Below the pieces are notes generated by a model, which was not told the origin of the DNA, did no database searches, and saw only the letters and a program-made list of their open reading frames with translations. 39,694 nt of DNA from a bacterium. GTDB taxonomy: Bacteria; Verrucomicrobiota; Verrucomicrobiia; Chthoniobacterales; Terrimicrobiaceae. The position numbers and the translations under genes are program-made. The stretch covers positions 1-39,694 of the forward strand of contig RFZT01000001.1 in NCBI GenBank assembly GCA_009920585.1, given 5' to 3'. This document shows, piece after piece, positions 6,943 to 15,593 of this stretch (the stretch's first letter is position 1; every line of letters begins with the position of its first letter).

Positions 6943-8235
6943 TTAGACTCCGCGAAGGCCGGTGAGGAGGAGTTCGGCGTTGGACTTGGTGTGCTGGAGG
7001 TTGGAGACGAGGATTTCCATGGCTTCCGCTGCGGGGAGCTCGGAGAGTTGACGTCGGAGTTGGGCCACGCGCTCTTGCTCGTCAGGGTGGAGGAGTAACT
7101 CATCGCGGCGGGTGCCGGATTTGACGATTTGGATGGCAGGAAAAATGCGCATCTCGGCAATGGAACGATCCAAGTGGAGTTCCATGTTTCCAGTGCCTTT
7201 GAACTCCTCAAAAATGAGGTCGTCCATGCGGCTGTGCGTTTCGATGAGCGCGGTGCCAAGGATGGTGAGACTGCCGCCTTCTTCGGTGTTGCGGGCGGAA
7301 CCAAAGAATTTTCTGGGCTTGGCTAGGGACTTGGCATCGACGCCACCGCTCATGGTGCGGCCTTTTCCCGACTGGAGGTTATTGTAGGCCCGAGCCATGC
7401 GTGTGATCGAGTCGAGGAGGATAATCACGTCACGACCAAGCTCTACCAAGCGCTGGGCTCGATTTGCCACAGATTCGCAGATCTGCACGTGGCGGGCGAC
7501 AGGTTCGTCAAAAGTGGATGCGTATATTTCGCAATCAAGTGCCCGGCGCATATCGGTGACTTCTTCGGGGCGTTCGTCCACGAGGAGGAGAATGAGAGCG
7601 GCATCGGGATGATTGACGCGGATGCTGCGGGCGAGTGTCTGCAGCATGATTGTCTTGCCGGCGCGAGGAGCCGCGGCAATGAGGCCGCGTTGCCCCATGC
7701 CGATGGGAGTGATGAGGTCCACTGCTCGTGCAGCAAGTTCGGGTTCGGTGGGGGTCTCAAGGAAAACGCGGCGATTGGGGAAGAGGGGCGTGAGCTTCTC
7801 GAACTCGGTCGGGGGTTTCCATTCTAAGACGGGAATTCCTTCGATAAATAAAATCTCTTCCGCCATGAGTCCTTGCTCGCGACCTTGGGGAGGACGGACT
7901 TTGCAAGTGAGCATGACGCCGGGCTGAAGCGAAAATTTTCGCATCAGTTGGTGAGGAACTGTGACGTCGTCCGCTCCGGGGCGCAGGTCGTAGGCGGTCC
8001 AGCGGAGGACTCCGGCGTCTGGGGTTTTTTCTAAAAGTGCGGTGCCAGTGGCTGTGCCGCCTTGGGCGAGTTGATACCGGATCTGGTCGAGAATGAGTTG
8101 GCGCCTGGTGAGGTCGGGACGAAGACGCAGGCCGCTCTCCACCGCCATTCGGAGAATCTCACTGAGCGGGAGCTTTTGGAGCTCATTGATGAGGAGCGGG
8201 GAGGTAGCTTCGGGAGTGGTAGGCGAGGGCGTCAT
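6943..8235 (-). CDS. rho: Transcription termination factor Rho
   Basis: Hexameric RNA helicase/ATPase that ends transcription at unstructured C-rich RNA. The N-terminal Rho_N helices (LQKLPLSEILRMAVESGLR, residues 19-37) are followed by an OB fold for RNA binding, then the RecA-like ATPase. This has the P-loop AAPRAGKT (188-195), Walker B VIILLDSITRMARAYN, the Q-loop region GKGRTMSGG, and ARNTEEGGSLTILGTAL with the THSRMDD segment. I chose ATG 8235 (430 residues) over the TTG two codons upstream at 8241. The length is on the short side of normal, without an inserted N-terminal domain. It follows a small lipoprotein gene after 156 bp that contains a hairpin. Confidence 0.97.
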   Translation of the reverse strand: MTPSPTTPEATSPLLINELQKLPLSEILRMAVESGLRLRPDLTRRQLILDQIRYQLAQGGTATGTALLEKTPDAGVLRWTAYDLRPGADDVTVPHQLMRKFSLQPGVMLTCKVRPPQGREQGLMAEEILFIEGIPVLEWKPPTEFEKLTPLFPNRRVFLETPTEPELAARAVDLITPIGMGQRGLIAAAPRAGKTIMLQTLARSIRVNHPDAALILLLVDERPEEVTDMRRALDCEIYASTFDEPVARHVQICESVANRAQRLVELGRDVIILLDSITRMARAYNNLQSGKGRTMSGGVDAKSLAKPRKFFGSARNTEEGGSLTILGTALIETHSRMDDLIFEEFKGTGNMELHLDRSIAEMRIFPAIQIVKSGTRRDELLLHPDEQERVAQLRRQLSELPAAEAMEILVSNLQHTKSNAELLLTGLRGV

Positions 8236-8351
8236 TAGCAATAGAAAAAATCTAAGCGGTGGCAGAAATTAAGGCCAAGCGAGCTCGGGTTAGCCGATTT
8301 CCAAGGAATCTTGGAAGTTTCAAACGGAGACCGAGATTAGGAAACGGAAAG

Positions 8352-8381
8352 GCCCGCGTCTAGGTTGCAAGGCCCGCGGGC
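8352..8381 (-). terminator. GC-rich hairpin after the ffh-rpsP-khpA-lipoprotein genes
   Basis: On the minus strand GCCCGCG (8381-8375) pairs with CGCGGGC (8358-8352), a perfect 7-bp GC stem with a 16-nt loop, starting 11 nt after the lipoprotein stop. The following sequence is pyrimidine-rich but not a clean T-run. The same region has a 10-bp direct repeat, AAGGCCCGCG, at 8349-8358 and 8369-8378. Confidence 0.4.
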
Positions 8382-8391
8382 GAGAAGAGAC

Positions 8392-8595
8392 TCAGTTTTT
8401 CTTTTCCGGAAAAAAGCTCGGGGCGTTGGGATCGGTCGCCTCTTTTTGGGTGGCTTTTTCTTTGGCTTGGGCTTCGGAGGCTTTCACTTTTTCCGCATGG
8501 CCAGAAATGGTCTCCGAAGCGGGGTGGCGTTCGCAGCCGGTTTGAAACGGGATGATGGCCAAGGCAGCGAGGAGGGCGGATATCTGGAGTTTCAT
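8392..8595 (-). CDS. Small predicted lipoprotein
   Basis: A 67-residue protein with a lipoprotein-type leader: a short charged start (MK), the hydrophobic core ISALLAALAIIPF, and Cys at residue 21 in FQTGC. The residue at -3 is Gln, so the lipobox is imperfect. The mature part is short and polar with many Lys, Glu and Ala (KVKASEAQAKEKATQKEATD) and looks disordered or helical. Its ATG overlaps the stop of the KH gene (ATGA), indicating translational coupling. It occupies the place where rimM-trmD are often found after rpsP. Function unknown. Confidence 0.7.
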   Translation of the reverse strand: MKLQISALLAALAIIPFQTGCERHPASETISGHAEKVKASEAQAKEKATQKEATDPNAPSFFPEKKN

Positions 8596-8825
8596 TGTTC
8601 GATGAGGTCGAGAGTGGCGAGGAGGTTGCGTTTGCTGGCGGAGGTGTTGAGCAGGGTGCGGAGCGCGCGGATCGTGCTTCCGCCTTTTCCGATGACCTTC
8701 GGAGCATCGGAGCTACGTAGTGCCACGTGGAAGGAAATGCGATCTGGCATTTCCGTCTTATGTATCACGACTTCATCGGGAAATTCCACGATGGAGTTGA
8801 GGACGTAGCGTAGGAATTCCTCCAT
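8592..8825 (-). CDS. khpA: KH-domain RNA-binding protein (KhpA type)
   Basis: A single KH domain of 77 residues, the size of KhpA (YlqC), a small RNA-binding protein usually encoded right after rpsP. The nucleic-acid-binding loop is GKGG at residues 46-49 in VIGKGGSTIRALRTLL. The start ATG at 8825 follows the rpsP stop by 13 nt with an AAGGGA ribosome-binding-site-like run just before it. A longer in-frame extension upstream overlaps rpsP and is unlikely to be translated. The position between rpsP and the small lipoprotein gene supports the call. Confidence 0.88.
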   Translation of the reverse strand: MEEFLRYVLNSIVEFPDEVVIHKTEMPDRISFHVALRSSDAPKVIGKGGSTIRALRTLLNTSASKRNLLATLDLIEQ

Positions 8826-8838
8826 GTCCCTTGGCTGC

Positions 8839-9090
8839 TTAGGCTGCCAATTTTTTGCGGGATTTATTGATGATGCTGCCCACGGTTTGGCTTGGGCGTG
8901 CACCGCAGGAGATCCAATATTCGGCGCGGTCGAGCTTGATGTTGAAATTCTCGCCTTCGACTTTCGGGTCGTATTTGCCGATGATTTCGATGAATTTGCC
9001 GTCACGTGGGCTGCGCTGATCAGCAACAACGATGGTGTAATACGGGTGATTTTTGGCGCCTTCGCGGCGGAGTCGGATTGCTACTGCCAT
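8839..9090 (-). CDS. rpsP: 30S ribosomal protein S16
   Basis: An 83-residue small-subunit protein. It begins MAVAIRLRREGAKNHPYYTIVVAD and continues with DGKFIEIIGKYDP and the helix containing LDRAEYWISCGARPSQTV, all typical of S16. It lies 124 bp downstream of ffh and directly upstream of the KH gene, the common ffh-rpsP-khpA order. rimM, trmD and rplS, which often follow, are not present here. Confidence 0.97.
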   Translation of the reverse strand: MAVAIRLRREGAKNHPYYTIVVADQRSPRDGKFIEIIGKYDPKVEGENFNIKLDRAEYWISCGARPSQTVGSIINKSRKKLAA

Positions 9091-9214
9091 AGTAATATCT
9101 TCTTAAGTTTAGGGCTTAAGGTGTCTGTTGAATTGGATTGGTTAGTTAATTTTTAGGTAGGCGGGTGAGGGAATCTGATCTGTTGCAGAAGCGGTTTTTT
9201 GGAGCCGTTTCCGC

Positions 9215-10537
9215 TTAGAATTTGAATCCAGCGCCTGCTTTGGCCATGAGTTTTTTCATGGCTCCCATATTTTTCATCATCTTGCGCATCTGGTTGAAGC
9301 GCAAGATTAAGTTGTTGACCTCGGTGACGCTTACGCCGCTGCCTCGGGAGATCCGCTGGCGCCGGCGTGCATTCAGAATATCTGGTTTTGCACGTTCGCG
9401 CGGAGTCATGGAGAGAATAATCGCCTCCACCCGTTTCAGTTGCTTTTCATCAATCGAAGAATCTTTGATCTTATCCATTCCTGGGATCATGCCAAGAATA
9501 TTTTCGAGGGGTCCCATCCGACGGATCATTTTAAATTGCTGGAGAAAATCGGTGAGGTCGAATGTGGCGGTGCGGAGTTTTTCCTCCATGCGACGAGCCT
9601 CGTCTTCGGAGATGGCTTCTGAGGCGCGTTCGACGAGGCTGACCACGTCGCCCATTCCGAGGATGCGACCGGCGAGGCGGTCGGGATGGAATGTCTCAAA
9701 CTGGTCGATCTTTTCTCCGACGCCGGCGAATTTGATCGGGCGTCCGGTGACCGAGCGAAGGGAGAGGGCGGCGCCGCCACGGGCATCGCCATCGAGCTTC
9801 GTCAGGATGAGTCCAGTAAGCCCGAGGGCGGCGTGGAAGTGCTCCGCCACGCTGACGGCTTGTTGGCCAGTGGCGGCATCGCAAACGAGGAGAACTTCCT
9901 GCGGTTGGAGAAAGTCGCGAAGGCGCTTGAGTTCCTCGATGAGCGGACCGTCGATTTCCTGGCGTCCGGCGGTATCGAAGATTTGCACATTGCCGCCAGT
10001 CGAGTCGCACCATTCTAGGGCGCGTTTCGTGGAGCGAAGGATATCGCTCTCTCCGTCCTCAGGGCGAAAAACGGGAACATCGATCTGGTCGGCGAGAACG
10101 GCAAGTTGGTCGATGGCGGCGGGTCGATGAAGATCGCTCGCGATAAGGAGCGGCGAGCGACCTTGGGATTTTAAAAGCCGCGCAAGCTTTGCTGAAGACG
10201 TTGTTTTGCCTGCGCCATTCAAGCCAACAATGAGGATGCGGCAGTTCTTCGACTGATCTAGCGGGGCTGTATCTCCGCCAAGAAGAGCGCAGAGTTCCTC
10301 ATGGAAAATTTTAACAATTTGTTGGCCTGGAGTGACGCTTCGGAGCACCTGCTCGCCGAGGGCCTTCTCTTTGACCTTTGCGATAAAATCTTTCGCTACT
10401 TGAAAGTGGACATCGGCATCAAGCAGCGCCATACGGACCTCGCGGAGCGCATCCGTGACATTGGATTCTGAGATTTTGCCCTGACCGCGGAGGTTTTTGA
10501 AGGCGTCCTGAAGTTTATCTGAGAGTCGGGCAAACAT
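9215..10537 (-). CDS. ffh: Signal recognition particle protein (Ffh)
   Basis: GTPase subunit of the signal recognition particle, which binds signal peptides and 4.5S RNA and docks nascent chains at FtsY. Domains in order: N-terminal helical bundle (residues 1-95), G domain with P-loop GLNGAGKTT (105-113), DTAGR (188-192) and TKLDGDARGG (from 246), then a Met-rich M domain from about 325. The M domain has the RNA-binding RRRQRISRGSGVSVTEVN segment and ends in NQMRKMMKNMGAMKKLM. The 440-residue length is standard. It begins 87 bp after the acidic hypothetical gene. Confidence 0.97.
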   Translation of the reverse strand: MFARLSDKLQDAFKNLRGQGKISESNVTDALREVRMALLDADVHFQVAKDFIAKVKEKALGEQVLRSVTPGQQIVKIFHEELCALLGGDTAPLDQSKNCRILIVGLNGAGKTTSSAKLARLLKSQGRSPLLIASDLHRPAAIDQLAVLADQIDVPVFRPEDGESDILRSTKRALEWCDSTGGNVQIFDTAGRQEIDGPLIEELKRLRDFLQPQEVLLVCDAATGQQAVSVAEHFHAALGLTGLILTKLDGDARGGAALSLRSVTGRPIKFAGVGEKIDQFETFHPDRLAGRILGMGDVVSLVERASEAISEDEARRMEEKLRTATFDLTDFLQQFKMIRRMGPLENILGMIPGMDKIKDSSIDEKQLKRVEAIILSMTPRERAKPDILNARRRQRISRGSGVSVTEVNNLILRFNQMRKMMKNMGAMKKLMAKAGAGFKF

Positions 10538-10624
10538 GCGGGATTAATCTAAATGGCCCGTTCCGGTTGGAAAGGGGTTTTTTATGGTTTGGCGATGCGC
10601 GTGGAAAAGACGTTTCCGCGCCGA

Positions 10625-11290
10625 TCAACGATCGTGACGTTGGCGCCATTTCACTCGGTACTCACGCATGTAGTCCACGATGCGGTCACGAATTCGAAAA
10701 ATGAGGCGGCGGGCGTGGTTGGCCCGTCTGCGGTCGAGGTGTCCTGCGTCGGCCAGCTTTTGAGCGGCTTCGAGGGAGTCGTTAGCGGATTTTAGGGCGC
10801 GCTTGAGGTAAGCGATCGTCATCCCGATCTCAGAGTGCTCGGTGCCACAAAGGGCGGCGGCGAGCTTGGCTCCACATACGGCAGAACGTGTCGCAAAGCG
10901 GATCGCCTCGGGGTTTTCGCGAAGATCCGCGCGTTTGTCGAAAAGGGTGTTCACCCAACGATGGAGACGGAGCGTGTCTTCGTAAACGGGCGATTGGGTG
11001 AATTCCTCAAACTCGTTTTCGTAATCTTCCTCATCCTCTCCAGATTCGCCTGAGAGGAGTTCCGTGGCCTCGGTCAAAAAATCCTCCACTTCCTCTTGAT
11101 CATCGTAGGCTGTGGCAAAAACATCCCATCCCATTTCTTCGGCGATAATGTCGTCGCGATCCGGGTCATCCATGTATTTTTCGAGTAACTGAAAATATTT
11201 TTCCGTATTGCGATCCTGCTGCTGGAGGAAGCGCTCCCAGACGTATTCGTCCCAAATCTCTTCGGGTGGAAAATCGTTGTTATCAGCCAT
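10625..11290 (-). CDS. Acidic hypothetical protein between rlmN and ffh
   Basis: A 221-residue protein of a family I do not recognise. The first 100 residues are strongly acidic (DNNDFPPEEIWDEYVWERF, then DDPDRDDIIAEEMGWD and long Asp/Glu runs such as SGEDEEDYENEFEEF). The second half is basic and helical (YLKRALKSANDSLEAAQKLAD, RRRANHARRLIFRIRDRIVDYMREY), so the chain is sharply bipolar. No signal peptide or membrane segment. It starts 11 nt after the rlmN stop and precedes ffh, in a translation-related neighbourhood, which hints at an RNA or ribosome link but proves nothing. Confidence 0.75.
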   Translation of the reverse strand: MADNNDFPPEEIWDEYVWERFLQQQDRNTEKYFQLLEKYMDDPDRDDIIAEEMGWDVFATAYDDQEEVEDFLTEATELLSGESGEDEEDYENEFEEFTQSPVYEDTLRLHRWVNTLFDKRADLRENPEAIRFATRSAVCGAKLAAALCGTEHSEIGMTIAYLKRALKSANDSLEAAQKLADAGHLDRRRANHARRLIFRIRDRIVDYMREYRVKWRQRHDR

Positions 11291-11301
11291 TCTTAAAACC
11301 G

Positions 11302-12390
11302 CTAATTCAAGACGGGTTTTTCTGCAAAGGATTTTTCGACTTGAAGTCGAAGTTGCCCACAGGCTGCTGCGATATCGTGACCTTTTTCACGGCGGAGTGT
11401 GGCTTCCGCTCCGGCATTTCGGAGGATTGCAAGGAAGGCGTCCTGGCTATCCTCTTCCGGGCGGATCCAAGGGAGACCGTCCACGGCATTATAGGGAATT
11501 AGATTGACTTTGGCTCCGACGCGTCGGGCTTGTTTTGCCAGCAGACGGGCCTGGTCGAGTGAGTCGTTGACGTCGCGTATGAGGATATACTCAAAAGTGA
11601 TGCGTTGCTTTTTGATGCGGACGTAATCTTCGCAGGCGGACACCAATTCCTCGACGGGATATTTTTTGTTCACCGGCATGATCGTGCTACGGACTTCATC
11701 AGTCGCACCGTGGAAGGAAATGGCGAGTCGGACTTGGAGAGGTTGCGCGGCGAGCTTGCGGATTTGGGGAACGAGACCTGATGTCGAGACTGTCATGTGA
11801 CGGGCGCCGAGACCCACACCCCAAGGGGCATTCAGAATGCCGATCGCGCGGAGAAGATTGTCGTAGTTAGCCATCGGTTCGCCCATGCCCATAAAGACGA
11901 TGTTGTTGATCTTTTCGCCTGAAAGAGCCTCGACCTGTAAAAATTGATCGACGATTTCACCGGCATGGAGGTTGCGTTTCCACCCATCAAGACCGCTGGC
12001 GCAGAATTTGCATCCATAAGCACAGCCGACTTGGCTCGAAATGCAGATCGTGCGGCGATCCGAGGCTTCTCCGTAGAGTGCCGGGGACGCTGGAATGAGG
12101 ACGGTCTCAATCATCTGTCCATCAGGGAGACGGAATAGAAACTTTCGCGTGGTGTCCTTCGACCCGGTTTCGCGGATCTTTTCGAGGCGTGAATTTGGGA
12201 ATTCCTGCTTAAGGGCGTCTCTGAGCGGGGCCGGAAGATTCGACATATCGTCCCAGTCGCGGACACGGCGTTTGTATATCCAATCGAGCACCTGACCAGC
12301 GCGGTAGGCGGGTTGGCCGAGCGCGGTCATGCGGGCCTCCCAATCCTCTTTTGTCAATGCTAGCGCGTCCACAGACACATCAAAGCACAC
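11302..12390 (-). CDS. rlmN: 23S rRNA (adenine-2503-C2)-methyltransferase RlmN
   Basis: Radical-SAM enzyme that methylates C2 of A2503 in 23S rRNA and A37 in some tRNAs. The cluster motif C-x3-C-x2-C is Cys123, 127 and 130 (CAYGCKFC). GMGEPMANYDN, RHMTVSTSGLVPQIRKLA and the SFHGATDEVRSTIMPVN region follow. The second catalytic Cys is in HDIAAACGQL near the C-terminus. The N-terminal ALGQPAYRAGQVLDWIYKR helix is typical. The start is a GTG at 12390 (362 residues); other GTG codons at 12378 and 12372 are possible. It lies 37 bp downstream of a membrane glycosyltransferase gene. Confidence 0.95.
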   Translation of the reverse strand: MCFDVSVDALALTKEDWEARMTALGQPAYRAGQVLDWIYKRRVRDWDDMSNLPAPLRDALKQEFPNSRLEKIRETGSKDTTRKFLFRLPDGQMIETVLIPASPALYGEASDRRTICISSQVGCAYGCKFCASGLDGWKRNLHAGEIVDQFLQVEALSGEKINNIVFMGMGEPMANYDNLLRAIGILNAPWGVGLGARHMTVSTSGLVPQIRKLAAQPLQVRLAISFHGATDEVRSTIMPVNKKYPVEELVSACEDYVRIKKQRITFEYILIRDVNDSLDQARLLAKQARRVGAKVNLIPYNAVDGLPWIRPEEDSQDAFLAILRNAGAEATLRREKGHDIAAACGQLRLQVEKSFAEKPVLN

Positions 12391-12427
12391 GCCGTGGCGA
12401 AGGCAAGAGCCACTGCTCGTCTGTCGT

Positions 12428-14146
12428 TCAATTCCGACGGGACCATCTGTTTCGATCGGAGAAAAGAATGCATTCGCCGTCGATTGGAAGGGGGGTAAAA
12501 ACGGGCAGCGAAAATCCAGCCACTTCCGGAGGGCGCATGATCAAGAAAACCCAGTCGGTGTAGGCCCCTTTGTAGACCTCCGAAAAAAGCGAGCGGTTGC
12601 CGGTCAGGGGAGAGAGGTAAAGTCCAGTGAGAGATTTTCCAAGGAGTCGGTAATCACTAATGCGGTTGAATTGCTTGACTGTCTTGGGGAGGAGGAGCGA
12701 TTGACGCTGAGCATACCAGGCCACAGCCCAGGGCATGTCGGAGCAGATAGCCTCATTTTCTTCAAACCAATCTCCCAATATGGCAATGAATGGGGGAACG
12801 TAGGGTGGCCATTGGATCGCGCGGTCGGGACCGGATAGCAACGTCCCGATGAGTGGCAGAGCGCAAAGAAGAAGGAGCAAGGCGATGAAGGCGGATTTGA
12901 ATTTTGGGTTGTGGATTTCCAGTCGAGTCCAAAGAACCATCAGAAAAGACAGTCCGTAAAAGAGGAACAAGGGAACGAAGAGAATATGAAATTGATTGGG
13001 GGAGATGTTTTCCGTGACACCGAACACGCCCATTCCGAGGAATGCGCCGAACCACATGAGAAGGAGTATTGGTCGAAAAGAAGCGGCATTGGAGAGCTTG
13101 AATCGGTGCAGGAGGGATGCAAAAAACATCAGCGCCATTGCATTCATCCCGAGAAAGTCAAAAATATGTCCCACTTGGTAGTTGAGGGCTGTCCCGAAGC
13201 GCTTGAACATCGCCGATGCAGAAAATAAAGGCGGACCAACAAGCGTTCGCATGTATTCGGTTTCGGCCGATCCGGGGGGCGTGATCATTTCGTATCCGGC
13301 AAGGCCGAGGGGGTTGCCGCAAATGTAATGATTGCGCGCGAGCCATGGTCCGACGACCAAGACAAATCCGAGTATGGCAACAAGGGTGTTTAGGCTTCGG
13401 CGACGAAAATAAAAGGGAACAAAAATCAGCCAACCTAGAAAAATCCAGAACCCGACTACGTGGGCGAGCGTGAGGAGTCCAAAGACGAGCGAGCAGGCGA
13501 AGATGTGGAGGAGAGTGGAAGTTCCGAGATCGCGGCATTCAATGGCGCGCAAGGTGAGCCAAGTCGTGCATCCAAAAAGAAAGAGCATCAGCATCTGGGG
13601 AAGACCCGAGAGCGAGAACTGCCACATCATGTCCGTCAAAATGAGAGCAGTGCAGCCGATGAGAGCGGTTTTTTTATCAAACAAAGTCGCGCCCACAAAA
13701 TACCAGACGATCACGGCCAATAGGAAAAAGAGGATCGAGACACCGGCGATCATGCGGTCGCCAATATAAACGATATCCAGCGGCGTGAGCTTCCAATCGG
13801 TTTGAACTAATTTGAGAGGGAAGGCGTTGACGAGAGGATGCAGCGGAGATTGAAGGAATTCGGGAAAGTGGTGGCTAGGGATGGGCTTGCCGGCGTGCTC
13901 GAGTTGCCAGATGGCGAGTGGGCGGATGTATTGGGTTGTATAACCGTTTCCTTTAGCGATCTCGCGGGAGATTTGAGCCTGATCCATCGCGGCGGATATC
14001 GAAAACCCTCGAAATTGAACAAAGAGATAAACGAACGCCAGTGAGACGGCGAGAATCACAAGCGCGACGCTGCGTATATCGATAGAAGGTCCTTCCCGAG
14101 AAATAGGTGTCGAGACGGCAGGAGTGCCTTTCGGTGGCTTTTTCAT
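12428..14146 (-). CDS. Multi-pass GT-C-type membrane glycosyltransferase-like protein
   Basis: A 572-residue integral membrane protein with about ten hydrophobic helices. A short cytoplasmic N-terminus (MKKPPKGTPAV) leads to a first helix (SVALVILAVSLAFVYLFVQF) and then MDQAQISREIAKGNGYTTQ. An Asp-rich first loop followed by R/K-x-x-x-G-x-G is the pattern of GT-C enzymes such as ArnT or protein mannosyltransferases, which take sugar from a polyprenyl-phosphate donor. Several later stretches are clear helices (IAGVSILFFLLAVIVWYFVG, FIALLLLLCALPLIGTLL). It begins 7 nt after the NtrC-type regulator stop, so the two are probably co-transcribed. Substrate unknown. Confidence 0.65.
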   Translation of the reverse strand: MKKPPKGTPAVSTPISREGPSIDIRSVALVILAVSLAFVYLFVQFRGFSISAAMDQAQISREIAKGNGYTTQYIRPLAIWQLEHAGKPIPSHHFPEFLQSPLHPLVNAFPLKLVQTDWKLTPLDIVYIGDRMIAGVSILFFLLAVIVWYFVGATLFDKKTALIGCTALILTDMMWQFSLSGLPQMLMLFLFGCTTWLTLRAIECRDLGTSTLLHIFACSLVFGLLTLAHVVGFWIFLGWLIFVPFYFRRRSLNTLVAILGFVLVVGPWLARNHYICGNPLGLAGYEMITPPGSAETEYMRTLVGPPLFSASAMFKRFGTALNYQVGHIFDFLGMNAMALMFFASLLHRFKLSNAASFRPILLLMWFGAFLGMGVFGVTENISPNQFHILFVPLFLFYGLSFLMVLWTRLEIHNPKFKSAFIALLLLLCALPLIGTLLSGPDRAIQWPPYVPPFIAILGDWFEENEAICSDMPWAVAWYAQRQSLLLPKTVKQFNRISDYRLLGKSLTGLYLSPLTGNRSLFSEVYKGAYTDWVFLIMRPPEVAGFSLPVFTPLPIDGECILFSDRNRWSRRN

Positions 14147-14153
14147 TCAGGGC

Positions 14154-15518
14154 TTAATTTTTTTCGGCTCTTTTAAAAAGCTGCATTTCATTGAGGCGAC
14201 GATGGAGCGTGCGTCGACTGATGCCGAGTTTTTCTGCGGCCTCGCTGCGGTTTCCTCCACAGCTTTCGAGTGCCTTGAGAATGAGATTTGTTTCCGTATC
14301 GCGGATGTTTAGTCCTGAGATAGCGGGGGAGGGGACGCTTTGCGAAGTCGTTCCTCGAAGTGAGGACGGCAAGTCGCGAAGCCCAATCTGCCCGCTGGTG
14401 GACATCACCACGCCATGCTCGATCGCTGTTCGCAACTCGCGCACATTTCCTGGCCAGTCGTAATCAAGAATCCGCGCCATAGCTTCGGAGCTGAGTTCAC
14501 GGTGGGGTTTGGAATTTTCTAGTGCCGATTCCTTGAGGAAGGATTCCGCTAGCATGGGGATATCTACCTTGCGGTCGCGGAGTGGCGGCATGGTGAGTGG
14601 AACCACGTGAAGTCGGAAAAAAAGGTCTTCGCGGAATTTGCCCTCCGCGACGAGTTGCGACAGATCCTTGTTGGTCGCGGCGATGAGCCTCACATCAGTG
14701 GAAAGGGTTTCCCCGCCACCCACACGCTCAAAGGTGCGCTCGCCTAGAACGCGTAGGATTTTGACCTGCGTGCTAAGGTCGATTTCTCCGATTTCATCTA
14801 AAAATAAGGTGCCTCCTGCAGCTTGTTCAAAGCGTCCGATCCGGCGCTCGTGGGCCCCTGTGAAGGCGCCCTTCTCATGACCAAAAAGCTCGCTGGCGAG
14901 CAACTCTGGAGTCAGCGCGGCGCAATGCACGGCGACAAATTTTTCTTTCGCCCGCTGGCTCAGGTGGTGGATGGCGTGGGCGGCCAGCTCCTTCCCGGTT
15001 CCGCTCTCGCCTTGGATAAGCACCGTAGCTCGGGAAGGAGCGACCTGTTTGATTGTTTCAAAGACCTCCGTCATCACCGGCGAGTGGCCGATCATGCCCT
15101 CGATCTTGAACTGACGTTCCACTTTGGATCGCAATTCTTTATTTTCGAGGGATGTATTTCTCTCCCGAATGGACCGCTTGATGAGCATTTCCAGGCGGTC
15201 GATATTTACTGGCTTTGTCACAAAATCATAGGCGCCATGTTTCATCGCTTCGACGGCTGTATCCACCGATCCATAGGCCGTCATCATGATGCAGATGGGG
15301 GGATTGGAGCGCTTTGATACAGCTTGGATGAGTGACATGCCATCAGCGCCTCCAAGTTTGAGATCGGTGAGAATCACATCAACCGGAACGCTCTCGATGG
15401 TTTGTAATGCGCCATCGACATCTGCTGCCACGTAAACCTCAAAAGCATCCGAGAGCGCGTTACGCAATCCGTCGCGCGTGTTTTTCTCATCATCGACAAT
15501 CAGCAGTGTGGGAGACAT
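14154..15518 (-). CDS. Sigma-54-dependent response regulator (NtrC/PrsR type)
   Basis: Transcription activator with receiver, AAA+ and DNA-binding domains. Receiver: acidic pocket Asp9-Asp10, phospho-acceptor Asp52 (TDLKL), Lys102 (VTKP). AAA+: Walker A GESGTGKE (170-177), the sigma-54 contact loop GAFTGA (217-222), Walker B TLFLDEIGE (237-245). The Fis-type helix-turn-helix at the C-terminus is GGNRSEAAEKLGISRRTLHRRL. The key residues are intact, so it should need phosphorylation by a partner kinase, which is not in the window. It is divergent from an exopolysaccharide/exosortase cluster; a regulator of this type (PrsR) is known beside PEP-CTERM/exosortase loci. Control of the cluster is an inference. 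Confidence 0.92.
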   Translation of the reverse strand: MSPTLLIVDDEKNTRDGLRNALSDAFEVYVAADVDGALQTIESVPVDVILTDLKLGGADGMSLIQAVSKRSNPPICIMMTAYGSVDTAVEAMKHGAYDFVTKPVNIDRLEMLIKRSIRERNTSLENKELRSKVERQFKIEGMIGHSPVMTEVFETIKQVAPSRATVLIQGESGTGKELAAHAIHHLSQRAKEKFVAVHCAALTPELLASELFGHEKGAFTGAHERRIGRFEQAAGGTLFLDEIGEIDLSTQVKILRVLGERTFERVGGGETLSTDVRLIAATNKDLSQLVAEGKFREDLFFRLHVVPLTMPPLRDRKVDIPMLAESFLKESALENSKPHRELSSEAMARILDYDWPGNVRELRTAIEHGVVMSTSGQIGLRDLPSSLRGTTSQSVPSPAISGLNIRDTETNLILKALESCGGNRSEAAEKLGISRRTLHRRLNEMQLFKRAEKN

Positions 15519-15546
15519 CCAGTGTCAGTAAATCAAATCCCGTGGC

Positions 15547-15561
15547 GGCATCAACACTGCT
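15547..15561 (+). promoter_or_regulatory. Candidate sigma-54 (-24/-12) promoter for the EPS/exosortase cluster
   Basis: GGCA at 15547-15550 and TGCT at 15558-15561 place GG and GC exactly ten bases apart, as the -24/-12 consensus requires (TGGCAC-N5-TTGC). I count 9 of 12 conserved positions. It lies in the 130-bp gap between the divergent NtrC-type regulator and the ABC exporter, about 88 bp upstream of the exporter ATG. Confidence 0.35.
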
Positions 15562-15593
15562 TTGGGCGTATTTCAATAAGAGGGTGCTAAAAT

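Noticed and set aside
8592..9029. Longer N-terminus for the KH protein (start near 9029)
   Set aside because: The extension overlaps nearly all of rpsP in another frame and has no domain character; the 77-residue form matches KhpA size.
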